Positions 16,416 to 22,865 of a DNA stretch of 22,865 nt are shown one piece after another. The stretch is from positions 1-22,865 of the forward strand of contig JAFGKV010000213.1 of NCBI GenBank assembly GCA_016928395.1. The letters run 5' to 3'. The stretch's first letter is position 1. The number at the start of each line of letters is the position of its first letter. The notes beneath the pieces were generated by a model. That model was not told the origin of the DNA, did not search any database, and worked only from the letters and a program-made list of their open reading frames with translations. This DNA comes from Candidatus Fermentibacterota bacterium. GTDB lineage: Bacteria; JAFGKV01. A program made the position numbers and the translations under genes.

Positions 16416-17405
16416 CTACTTTGTCTCGTAACCCCGGAGGCTGAAGATGACCTTGCTGCCGTCGCGCTCAAGATGAAAGGGCAGTTCCCGCAGTTCAGGC
16501 AGTGCCTGCCGCACCTGGTCCTGGAGCGGCCCCGGCACATAGAGCAACAAGAACCCGCCTCCGCCGGCCCCGGCGATCTTCCCACCCACAGCGCCGGCTT
16601 TCATCGCACGTTGTACGAGCTGGTCAAGACTGGAGTCAGTGATGCCTGAGGCGAGCGCGCGCTTTACATCCCAGCTCTCCCTCAGCGCCCAACCGACCGC
16701 GTCGGCCTCACCTCTCTCAAGACTCTCCGCCAGTTCCAGCGCGATCGCCTTGAGCCTGTCAAGTAGACCCTTGTTGGCATTCACCCTTGCCTTCTGCTCC
16801 TCAAGGATCGATGCGGATGAGCGCGTGCGCCCCGTATAGAACAGCAGCAGGTTTCCACCCAATTTCCGCCTTAGGGATTCACTCATGCCCAGCCGGCGTG
16901 CACTGACCGCTCCGCCCGGCTCAAACACCACGAGTCGTAGGTGCCCAAAGGCCGCGATATACTGGTCTTGAACGCCTATGGGCTTCTGTGCTCTGTCAAT
17001 CTCGATCTCACATGCTTCCCGAGCCAGACGCTCCGCGTCGACCAGAGTGCCGCGATAGGCATGGCATGCATGAAGCAAACCGACGGTTACGCTGCTGGAC
17101 GACCCAAGACCGCTTCCCTGGGATGGGATATCCGCCAGCGTCGTGATCTCTACGCCGTGGGATATGCCAGTCATCTCCATGGCGCCCCGCACCAGCTCAT
17201 GTTGCACATCCCCCACAGTCTCGCGAATCTCCTTCTTGGAGTAGTTGACGATGATGAGCTCATCGAACCTCTCCTTGATGATCACGTAGACATACTTGTC
17301 GATTGCAGAACTGACCACCGCTCCCCCATGTTGCAGGTAGTGATCTCGAAAATCGGTTCCGCCTCCGGCGAGACTGATCCGCAACGGGGTCTGCGTTATG
17401 ATCAT
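16416..17405 (-). CDS. GHMP-family sugar kinase, HddA-like
   Basis: A small-molecule kinase of the GHMP superfamily, 329 residues. The N-terminal TPLRISLAGGGTDF, the ATP loop PSQGSGLGSSSS at 94-105 and the C-terminal glycine-rich motif GKIAGAGGGGFLL (in 271-285) are all present. Close relatives are usually named D-glycero-D-manno-heptose 7-phosphate kinase, but the family also includes fucose, arabinose and galactose kinases. The start ATG overlaps the stop of the sugar-binding lipoprotein (ATGA at 17402-17405), making it the last gene of the ABC operon. That context predicts that the imported sugar is its substrate, probably phosphorylated at the anomeric carbon. This is inference: neither sugar nor position can be read from sequence. 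Confidence 0.9.
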   Translation of the reverse strand: MIITQTPLRISLAGGGTDFRDHYLQHGGAVVSSAIDKYVYVIIKERFDELIIVNYSKKEIRETVGDVQHELVRGAMEMTGISHGVEITTLADIPSQGSGLGSSSSVTVGLLHACHAYRGTLVDAERLAREACEIEIDRAQKPIGVQDQYIAAFGHLRLVVFEPGGAVSARRLGMSESLRRKLGGNLLLFYTGRTRSSASILEEQKARVNANKGLLDRLKAIALELAESLERGEADAVGWALRESWDVKRALASGITDSSLDQLVQRAMKAGAVGGKIAGAGGGGFLLLYVPGPLQDQVRQALPELRELPFHLERDGSKVIFSLRGYETK

Positions 17406-18649
17406 GGCGCGAATGTCTCCAATCTGAATTGGGCGTTCTTGAGGGCCGTCTCCGGCCCGACCTTTCCTGCAAGCACTTCTTGAAGTGCATCGATGATCGC
17501 GTTGGATGCCGCGCTCCATCCCCTACCGCCGGGAACTGAGCGGCAATGACCTAATGACCACGCCACAGCCGACCCCAGTTCCTCTTCGACCCAGGCGACC
17601 CCCTCCGAAATCGTCGGTAGCCAGCCGTGATCGATAAGCTTCTGACGCTGGTGGGAACCTGAGAAGAGCGTCGCCAGAAGAGGGGCCGCGACGGCTGTCC
17701 TCTGGATGTCCGAGGTAGTGAACCCGAAGGCCCACCCATCCGCACACGTGACGATGCGTCCCCCGTCCAGCACAGGCAGCGGCGCCTGCGCAATCGTCGC
17801 TGCAAAGGCACTGTTGTCCCGTATCATCGAGATCTCCCATGAACCGCCCTCCGCCATGGCGAACCGGCCGGATACGACACCTTGGTACACATCTGCCTGT
17901 TCCAGAGTGTGCAGATCCGGTGGGGCAACCTCGAGGGAGTCCACCAGCGCCGCGTAGATACCCATGGCTCGAGCTATCGCCGGTTGGTCGACGACCCATC
18001 TGTCAGCGAGGGGCAGCTCTGCTCCCAAGGCCCATGCCCAAGGAAGGAACTGGGCCACTGTGCTCTGCGAGCGCGCCCCGGGTGCTGCGAATCCCCAGAC
18101 ATCAACGGAACCATCACCATTAGCGTCGTTAGTAAGCGCTTGGGCAAGGGTGATGAACTCGTCGTACGTCCAGCCGGTCTGAGGCGCAGGAAGACCCGTG
18201 GAGTCAACGAGATCGGTTCGATAGTGAATCAACCGGACATCCATGTCATACGGTACGGCCCACACACGCCCGTTGCTGCTCACCACAGGCACTAGGATGC
18301 CAAGGCAATTCTCCTTCACCGCCTCTGCCAACTCAGGAGGCAGTGGCGTGAGAATCCCCCGGGAAACCAAATCCATAGTCCACGCCGTCTTGAACATGAT
18401 GATATCCGGAAGGTGGCCCTCCTTTGCCATCAGGAGGAGCTTCTCCAGGAGCAGATTCGCCTTGCCAGGGCCAAAGCGGAGGGACAGCGCGGGGTATTTC
18501 GCACGATACTCATCAAACACGCGTTGTATGGAAGGATGCGAGGCGTCCGGGGAAAACCACGGGGGCAGCATCACCTCGAGTTCCCCTGAGTGCCGCCCGC
18601 AGCCTGCTGCCACGCAGGCCAAGACGAACGCAACAATACCGATGCGCAT
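17402..18649 (-). CDS. ABC sugar transporter, extracellular solute-binding lipoprotein
   Basis: The periplasmic binding component of a CUT1-type sugar importer (SBP family 1). A short hydrophobic leader ends in VAAGC, a lipobox; the mature protein begins with the Cys and is held in a membrane by lipid. The body shows the family's features: TAWTMDLVSRGILTPL, VPYDMDVRLIHYRTDLVD, a WTYDEFITLAQALTND segment, and AMAEGGSWEI. The ATG 18649 overlaps the MalG-like gene's TGA by one base (TGATG); in-frame GTG (18652) and TTG (18655) starts lie just upstream and are better spaced from the AGAGGAA site, so the exact start is open. Product is about 415 residues. The ligand is unknown. Confidence 0.92.
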   Translation of the reverse strand: MRIGIVAFVLACVAAGCGRHSGELEVMLPPWFSPDASHPSIQRVFDEYRAKYPALSLRFGPGKANLLLEKLLLMAKEGHLPDIIMFKTAWTMDLVSRGILTPLPPELAEAVKENCLGILVPVVSSNGRVWAVPYDMDVRLIHYRTDLVDSTGLPAPQTGWTYDEFITLAQALTNDANGDGSVDVWGFAAPGARSQSTVAQFLPWAWALGAELPLADRWVVDQPAIARAMGIYAALVDSLEVAPPDLHTLEQADVYQGVVSGRFAMAEGGSWEISMIRDNSAFAATIAQAPLPVLDGGRIVTCADGWAFGFTTSDIQRTAVAAPLLATLFSGSHQRQKLIDHGWLPTISEGVAWVEEELGSAVAWSLGHCRSVPGGRGWSAASNAIIDALQEVLAGKVGPETALKNAQFRLETFAP

Positions 18650-19482
18650 CACCAATGTAGTTTCCTCTCGGAGGAGTGTCCGCGGGCCAGTGGGGCCAGC
18701 GCCGCGACAAGCATTCGGGGAAACACCAGAAGGAGCGGGAGGCTCACCACAAGGGTGAACGCCATCAATGGCCCCGGTTCAACGGCGTATCCCGACAGGA
18801 ACCGATCAATGCCCAACGACACGGTCATGCGCCGCTGGCTGCTCATGAAAAGGAGGGGAAGTAAGAAGCTGTTCCAGGCTGACGCAAATTCAAGTAGGAA
18901 CGCCGCAGCGATGCCGGGCGCGGAAAGGGGCAGAGTCACCCGCAGTGCTACCTGCCAGGGAGAGAATCCATCCAACAGTGCCGCCTGCTCCAGACTCCTT
19001 GGCACCCCATCGATGGCTGCCTTCATGAGCCACACGGACAGAAGCACGCCGCCACCTCGTACAAGGGCAACGGCTACGGGATTGTCGAGCAGGCCCGCCA
19101 TGCTCACCAGGTGATAGTATGCCGCCATGGCCGGCATCTTGGGCTGCATCCGGACCATGAGAAGCGCCGAGAGGACAACCGGCTTCCATCGCGACCTGGA
19201 TCGTGCCAGCACATAGGCGGCGGGAAATCCCAGCACCGTGCCCATGAGCGCGGAGAGGCAGGCGACGGACGCGCTGTTCGCGAAACAGGTAAGAGCCCGG
19301 CCACGTTCGATTGCCACGCGCAGGTTGTCCAAGGAGATGACGCGCGGGTAGGCGATGGGCCCCAAAAAGGCGGGTTCACCCCGGGGGGATAGTGCCACCG
19401 CCATGGCGACCGCCACCGGGAAAACCAGGTACACGAAAACCACGATGAGACCGATGGTCCACATCAGGCGACGTGCCCTCAT
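18649..19482 (-). CDS. ABC sugar transporter permease, MalG-like
   Basis: The second integral-membrane subunit of the CUT1 importer, about 277 residues. Several hydrophobic spans are visible, the first at roughly residues 6-28 (WTIGLIVVFVYLVFPVAVAM). The cytoplasmic EAA loop that contacts the ATPase is EQAALLDGFSPWQVALRVTLPL. The start is taken as ATG 19482, which overlaps the MalF-like TGA (ATGA); a longer frame beginning at 19503 would sit inside the neighbour and is less likely. There is no strong binding site of its own, consistent with translational coupling. Confidence 0.92.
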   Translation of the reverse strand: MRARRLMWTIGLIVVFVYLVFPVAVAMAVALSPRGEPAFLGPIAYPRVISLDNLRVAIERGRALTCFANSASVACLSALMGTVLGFPAAYVLARSRSRWKPVVLSALLMVRMQPKMPAMAAYYHLVSMAGLLDNPVAVALVRGGGVLLSVWLMKAAIDGVPRSLEQAALLDGFSPWQVALRVTLPLSAPGIAAAFLLEFASAWNSFLLPLLFMSSQRRMTVSLGIDRFLSGYAVEPGPLMAFTLVVSLPLLLVFPRMLVAALAPLARGHSSERKLHW

Positions 19483-20327
19483 GCTGCCGCGGCCCCGGCC
19501 CATCGCAGACGCCAGACAACGATGCCAACCAAGACGAACGCTGCCAGCACCACGCTGCCGCCTGCAGCGGCGATGGCGGGCGTCGGATCGATGAGGAGTC
19601 GTTCCAGCAGGTAGGTGCTGGCCATGGTCGTCGTATGCATGGGGCCGCCCATGGTGAGCCTGGCAGGAAGGGCGAACTGCCCCGCCGACCGCATGGCCAC
19701 CGCCACGAAACCGGCTGCCAACGCGGGCGTGAGCAGGGGAAGTTCAAGACAGACCAGTGTTCTACAGGATCCGAGACCGCTCACCGACGCGGCCCGATAG
19801 AGGTTGCGCGGTATCGCTGACAGCGCACCCAACAGAAACAGAGTGGTAAAACCGATACCCTGCCACGTGGCCACAATGACGAGAGCAGGCAGGGCGGTCC
19901 TTGACCCCGCCAGAAGCCGCAACGAGGGCAGCCCCAGCGTGTGAACCCAACGGTCAAGGTGTCCCACATCCGCCATCAGGATGCCTCGCCAGAGCACGAC
20001 CGACGCCATCTCCGACATGAGCCACGGGGCCAGCAAGACCATAAACCACCAGGTCTGAGCCTTCCGCGAAAGATGGCTGATCGCCCTGGCCAGAGCCAGC
20101 CCCACCGCGATTTGAAACACCGCACTCCCCAAGGAGAACAGCGCGGTATTGAGAAGAGATCGAGCAAATACGGAATCCCGAAGGATAACGCGGTACGCAC
20201 CTGCATGCGAGCCCCGAACGGGCGAGAAGCTCATGGCAATCACGTACAACGACGGCAGGACATCGGTGATTGCCACCAAAGCCAGGGCGCCCAATGCGAG
20301 GGCATACAATCGCCTGTCGCCCCTCAT
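19479..20327 (-). CDS. ABC sugar transporter permease, MalF-like
   Basis: The first integral-membrane subunit of the CUT1 importer, 282 residues. It begins with a hydrophobic span (about residues 7-33) and shows further spans, with the EAA loop YRAASVSGLGSCRTLVCLELPLLTPAL. It lacks the large periplasmic loop of E. coli MalF, as is usual for the shorter CUT1 permeases. Its ATG (20327) overlaps the TGA of the ATPase gene, so the operon reads without gaps. The permease pair with a single ATPase gene implies an ATPase homodimer. Confidence 0.92.
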   Translation of the reverse strand: MRGDRRLYALALGALALVAITDVLPSLYVIAMSFSPVRGSHAGAYRVILRDSVFARSLLNTALFSLGSAVFQIAVGLALARAISHLSRKAQTWWFMVLLAPWLMSEMASVVLWRGILMADVGHLDRWVHTLGLPSLRLLAGSRTALPALVIVATWQGIGFTTLFLLGALSAIPRNLYRAASVSGLGSCRTLVCLELPLLTPALAAGFVAVAMRSAGQFALPARLTMGGPMHTTTMASTYLLERLLIDPTPAIAAAGGSVVLAAFVLVGIVVWRLRWAGAAAA

Positions 20328-21352
20328 GCCAGGCGTCTTCCCGAAACCTGGTCAAACACGTGGAGCCTGCCGTGGGGCAGTGAGAGCCGGTAGCCCTCGC
20401 CCTCCAGGGGCTTTCCCCGCTTCAAACGAGCAGTAAGCCGCACGGTCGATGTCTGGAACATCAGCACTTGCTCGTGTCCCTGAATCTGGCGGGACACCAG
20501 GTGCGCGGGGCCTCCCGGCTCGACATGCACATCTTCGGGACGGAATCCGATAACCACGGGGCCAGCTCCAAAGGACTCCAGGTCGGGCAGGACGATTCCC
20601 AGATCCTTGGGCATATCCTCGCGCCGAATCAGGTTCATCGGGGGAAACCCCACGAAACCCGCCACGAACAGATCCGCAGGCTCGTCATAGATCTCGCCTG
20701 GCGTACCCACCTGCCTGATTCGCCCATCGCACACGACAACGACCTTGGTTCCCATGGTGAGTGCTTCGCTTTGGTCGTGGGTCACATGGATGAACGGGGC
20801 GCCGACACGCTCGTGAATATCCAAGACTTCCTGACCCATTCGGTGGCGAAGGGCCGGATCCAGCGATGCGAAGGGCTCGTCAAGCACATAGAGATCGGGT
20901 TCCCGTACGAGCGCACGGGCGATAGCCACCCGTTGCCGTTCCCCGCCGGACATTGCGGCGGGCCTTCGAGCCACGATCTGCTCGATACCCATCAGTTCGG
21001 CGATTCGTTGCACCCGTCTGTCGCGATCGTCGCGCGAAAGCCGCGCGGCTTTCAGGGGCAACTCGATGTTTTGACGACCCGTGAGGTGGGGAAAGAGCGC
21101 GCCATCCTGAAAGACCATGGAGATTCGGCGTTTCCCGGGTGGAAGCTTCTCGATTCTCCTGCCTCCCAGCCCAATGGCGCCTCGCACAAGTGGAACAAGA
21201 CCGCACAGCGCCAACAGGAGCGTTGTCTTCCCACTTCCCGATGGCCCAAGGATCACCACCCGATCATCCCGTTGCGCACACAAGCAGAACCCATCGAGGG
21301 CGGGTGTGTCCCCATAGGTGACCGTCAGGTCCCTAATGTCAATATAGGACAC
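20324..21352 (-). CDS. ABC sugar transporter ATP-binding protein, MalK/UgpC type
   Basis: The ATPase that powers the sugar importer, 342 residues. It has Walker A GPSGSGKT at 36-43, the Q-loop Gln82, the signature MSGGERQ at 134-140 (Met in place of the usual Leu at the first position), Walker B LYVLDE at 154-159 and the H-loop His192. The C-terminal ~120 residues form a TOBE-like regulatory domain, with GFRPEDVHVE typical of MalK relatives. The start is GTG 21352, with AAGGGAG 9 bases upstream. It leads the minus-strand operon and diverges from the FadL gene across a 100-base gap. Confidence 0.94.
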   Translation of the reverse strand: MSYIDIRDLTVTYGDTPALDGFCLCAQRDDRVVILGPSGSGKTTLLLALCGLVPLVRGAIGLGGRRIEKLPPGKRRISMVFQDGALFPHLTGRQNIELPLKAARLSRDDRDRRVQRIAELMGIEQIVARRPAAMSGGERQRVAIARALVREPDLYVLDEPFASLDPALRHRMGQEVLDIHERVGAPFIHVTHDQSEALTMGTKVVVVCDGRIRQVGTPGEIYDEPADLFVAGFVGFPPMNLIRREDMPKDLGIVLPDLESFGAGPVVIGFRPEDVHVEPGGPAHLVSRQIQGHEQVLMFQTSTVRLTARLKRGKPLEGEGYRLSLPHGRLHVFDQVSGRRLA

Positions 21353-21379
21353 TATGCGAGGCTCCCTTCGTCAAGACAG

Positions 21380-21409
21380 TTGACACTCAGGCCAGCGACA
21401 TGCAAGAAT
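21380..21409 (+). promoter_or_regulatory. Candidate sigma70-type promoter for the FadL-like gene
   Basis: TTGACA at 21380-21385 is a perfect -35 box. After an 18-base spacer, AAGAAT at 21404-21409 matches 4 of 6 -10 bases and is preceded by TGC, an extended -10 element. It lies 44-73 bases before the start of the downstream gene. The consensus is that of well-studied bacteria and may not hold for this lineage. Confidence 0.35.
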
Positions 21410-21452
21410 GACGCCCCGGATGTGGTTTTCGGCAACTCGAAGGAGGTAGAAG

Positions 21453-22832
21453 ATGCATCATCGCGTCGTCGTCGTCATCCTTATGCTTTCTCTCGGCATC
21501 GGAGCGGCGTGGGGCTCTGGTTTTGAGATTCCGGAGGTGGGCTCGCGCGCCATGTCGGTGGCCGTGGCCTTCACAGGCCTCGCCGATGACCCCAGTGCCG
21601 TATGGTTCAATCCCGCAGGCATCACATTCCTCAAGGGTCATCAGAGCACGGTCGGGTTCACCGCGATATCCGTACCGGGCACCAAGTTCACGGGCACGAA
21701 TTCCGGAAGTCTCACCGCAGAGGTGAGCGAAGAAGCCAAGGACGACATCTTCATGCCGGTGCACATGTACTTCGTCAGCGACCTCGGCATGGAGAAGCTG
21801 CGCCTGGGTCTGGGAATCAACTCGCCTTTCGGCTTGGCCAAGCGCTGGCCCGCCGGTTCCACCTTCGCCAGCGATGTCATGGTCATGGGCTTGAGCCCCT
21901 TGTTTGTGAATCCCAACATCGCCTATCAGGTCATGCCATGCATGTCGGTAGCCGCAGGATTTACCTTCGCCAGGGCAAACGTGTCTCTTATGAAGGCGCC
22001 CTATAACTACTATGTCGACCTTGATGGCAACCCGACCCAGTTCGAGGGTGACAAGCTGTTTACACTCGATATGGAGGGCTCGGGTACCGGTATGGGATTC
22101 AACGGCGCCCTCATGGGCCGTCTAATGGAAGAGAAACTCGGTATCGGCGTGAGTTACCGCAGTGAGATCGAGATCGATTTCGAGGGAGATGCCAGCTTCG
22201 CCAACATCAGCAGGGGAACACTCCCCTACGATGCCAATGGCGATGGCACTCCTGATGCATTCCTGCCTGTCTCCAGGATGCTCTTCGGCTCGGAGACACC
22301 CATCAGCAACGCCATGGATGAGGGATCGACGACCCTTACCCTGCCCGCGACCCTGAAGCTCGGTGTCTCGTACAAGGTCATGCCGTCTCTCACCCTCACC
22401 GCCGACTATGATATAACCATGTGGTCAAGCTATGACACGCTCTCCGTGGTCTTTGACACGTTTACCGCGCTGAACAAACCGCAGGCGAAAGACTGGGAGG
22501 ACACCCAGGCGATACGAGTCGGTGCCCTGTACAAGTTCGCCCCGTGGCTGGAACTGGGCGCAGGATTCCTGACCGACAAGAATCCCATTCCTGACTCAAC
22601 CATCGGCGCCGAACTGCCCGACACCGACCGAACCGGTATCACTTTGGGCGCGACCATCGGCCAGGGCCCGTCGTCATTGAGCATCGGCTTCCTGCACCTC
22701 ATGATGGATGACCGCGATGTGGACAATCTTGTCATGCCCAGCGCGGCCACAGGAGGCTCGGCATCCTACCAGACGGGAACCTTCGAGAACTCCGCGACGC
22801 TGTTCGGGGTTACCCTCTCCCACGCCTTCTAA
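21453..22832 (+). CDS. Outer-membrane transport protein, OmpP1/FadL family
   Basis: A beta-barrel porin-like protein of the FadL/TodX group, which takes up long-chain fatty acids or other hydrophobic compounds across the outer membrane. The 459-residue product has a signal peptide (cleavage likely near AWG-SGF). The N-terminal plug region GFEIPEVGSRAMSVA..FTGLADDPSAVWFNPAG carries the NPAG signature of the family. Alternating hydrophobic strands follow and the protein ends in SHAF, a terminal Phe as in outer-membrane barrels. AGGAGG at 21441-21446 is 6 bases from the ATG. It is a single gene, and nothing next to it points to a fatty-acid role; the ligand is open. Confidence 0.93.
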   Translation: MHHRVVVVILMLSLGIGAAWGSGFEIPEVGSRAMSVAVAFTGLADDPSAVWFNPAGITFLKGHQSTVGFTAISVPGTKFTGTNSGSLTAEVSEEAKDDIFMPVHMYFVSDLGMEKLRLGLGINSPFGLAKRWPAGSTFASDVMVMGLSPLFVNPNIAYQVMPCMSVAAGFTFARANVSLMKAPYNYYVDLDGNPTQFEGDKLFTLDMEGSGTGMGFNGALMGRLMEEKLGIGVSYRSEIEIDFEGDASFANISRGTLPYDANGDGTPDAFLPVSRMLFGSETPISNAMDEGSTTLTLPATLKLGVSYKVMPSLTLTADYDITMWSSYDTLSVVFDTFTALNKPQAKDWEDTQAIRVGALYKFAPWLELGAGFLTDKNPIPDSTIGAELPDTDRTGITLGATIGQGPSSLSIGFLHLMMDDRDVDNLVMPSAATGGSASYQTGTFENSATLFGVTLSHAF

Positions 22833-22865
22833 GCGAATCATCCTGCGCTTCTGACGGCCCCGGCC

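Noticed and set aside
21341-21350. ATATAGGAC word at the ATPase start codon as an operator related to the 16337 palindrome
   Set aside because: It is a single half-site, lies inside the coding start, and can be explained by the codons for Ser-Tyr-Ile.
1-22865. tRNA, rRNA, insertion sequence, prophage, toxin-antitoxin or defence genes
   Set aside because: I looked for tRNA-like arms, transposase or integrase motifs, and nuclease or helicase motifs typical of defence systems and saw none.

Overview
This window reads as an ordinary chromosomal segment from a Gram-negative bacterium with fairly high GC content by eye. It is probably anaerobic or facultative, and probably from an uncultured lineage. 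The Gram-negative reading rests on a FadL-type outer-membrane barrel, a PBP4-type periplasmic peptidase and a lipoprotein sugar-binding protein. The anaerobic reading rests on an indolepyruvate:ferredoxin oxidoreductase pair, a radical SAM enzyme and several small Cys-rich proteins (YkgJ-like, DUF6485, DUF3795) common in anaerobes and metagenome assemblies. I cannot assign a phylum from the sequence. I saw no phage, transposase, CRISPR array, tRNA or rRNA.

Layout. (1) 117-5002, minus strand: a tightly packed four-gene unit, in transcription order a GT4 glycosyltransferase, a radical SAM protein, a CDP-paratose 2-epimerase-like sugar epimerase and a PBP4-type D-Ala-D-Ala carboxypeptidase. It looks like a surface-glycan and envelope cluster. 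(2) 5252-14449, plus strand: iorA-iorB (ATGA overlap), a GT2 glycosyltransferase, an FAD oxidoreductase of the amine-oxidase/UDP-galactopyranose-mutase-like type, a YfbR-like HD nucleotidase, an uncharacterised gene coupled by ATGA to a YkgJ-like Cys-cluster protein, a repeat-rich non-coding gap (11577-11929), a DUF6485 protein, a secreted TPR-esterase, and an SGNH hydrolase interrupted by a frameshift at a run of eight G. (3) 14603-21352, minus strand: a five-gene operon of sugar ABC importer genes (ATPase, two permeases, binding lipoprotein) plus a GHMP sugar kinase, in which every junction overlaps; then a low-specificity threonine aldolase and a DUF3795 protein. (4) 21453-22832, plus strand: a FadL/OmpP1 outer-membrane protein diverging from the ABC operon.

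How the genes work together. The clearest system is the importer-kinase operon, which predicts uptake of a free sugar followed by phosphorylation by a GHMP kinase whose relatives are usually annotated as heptose kinases. The two glycosyltransferase groups suggest polysaccharide decoration. IorAB suggests fermentation of aromatic amino acids through ferredoxin. The most unusual non-coding structure is a mosaic of GGGTTC(A/G) heptamers and other low-complexity words at 11590-11783, with a short inverted counterpart at 74-87. A near-perfect palindrome at 16337-16362 with a third half-site is also notable. I found no convincing wholly new system. The best leads are the importer-kinase operon, the repeat mosaic and the uncharacterised/YkgJ-like gene pair.
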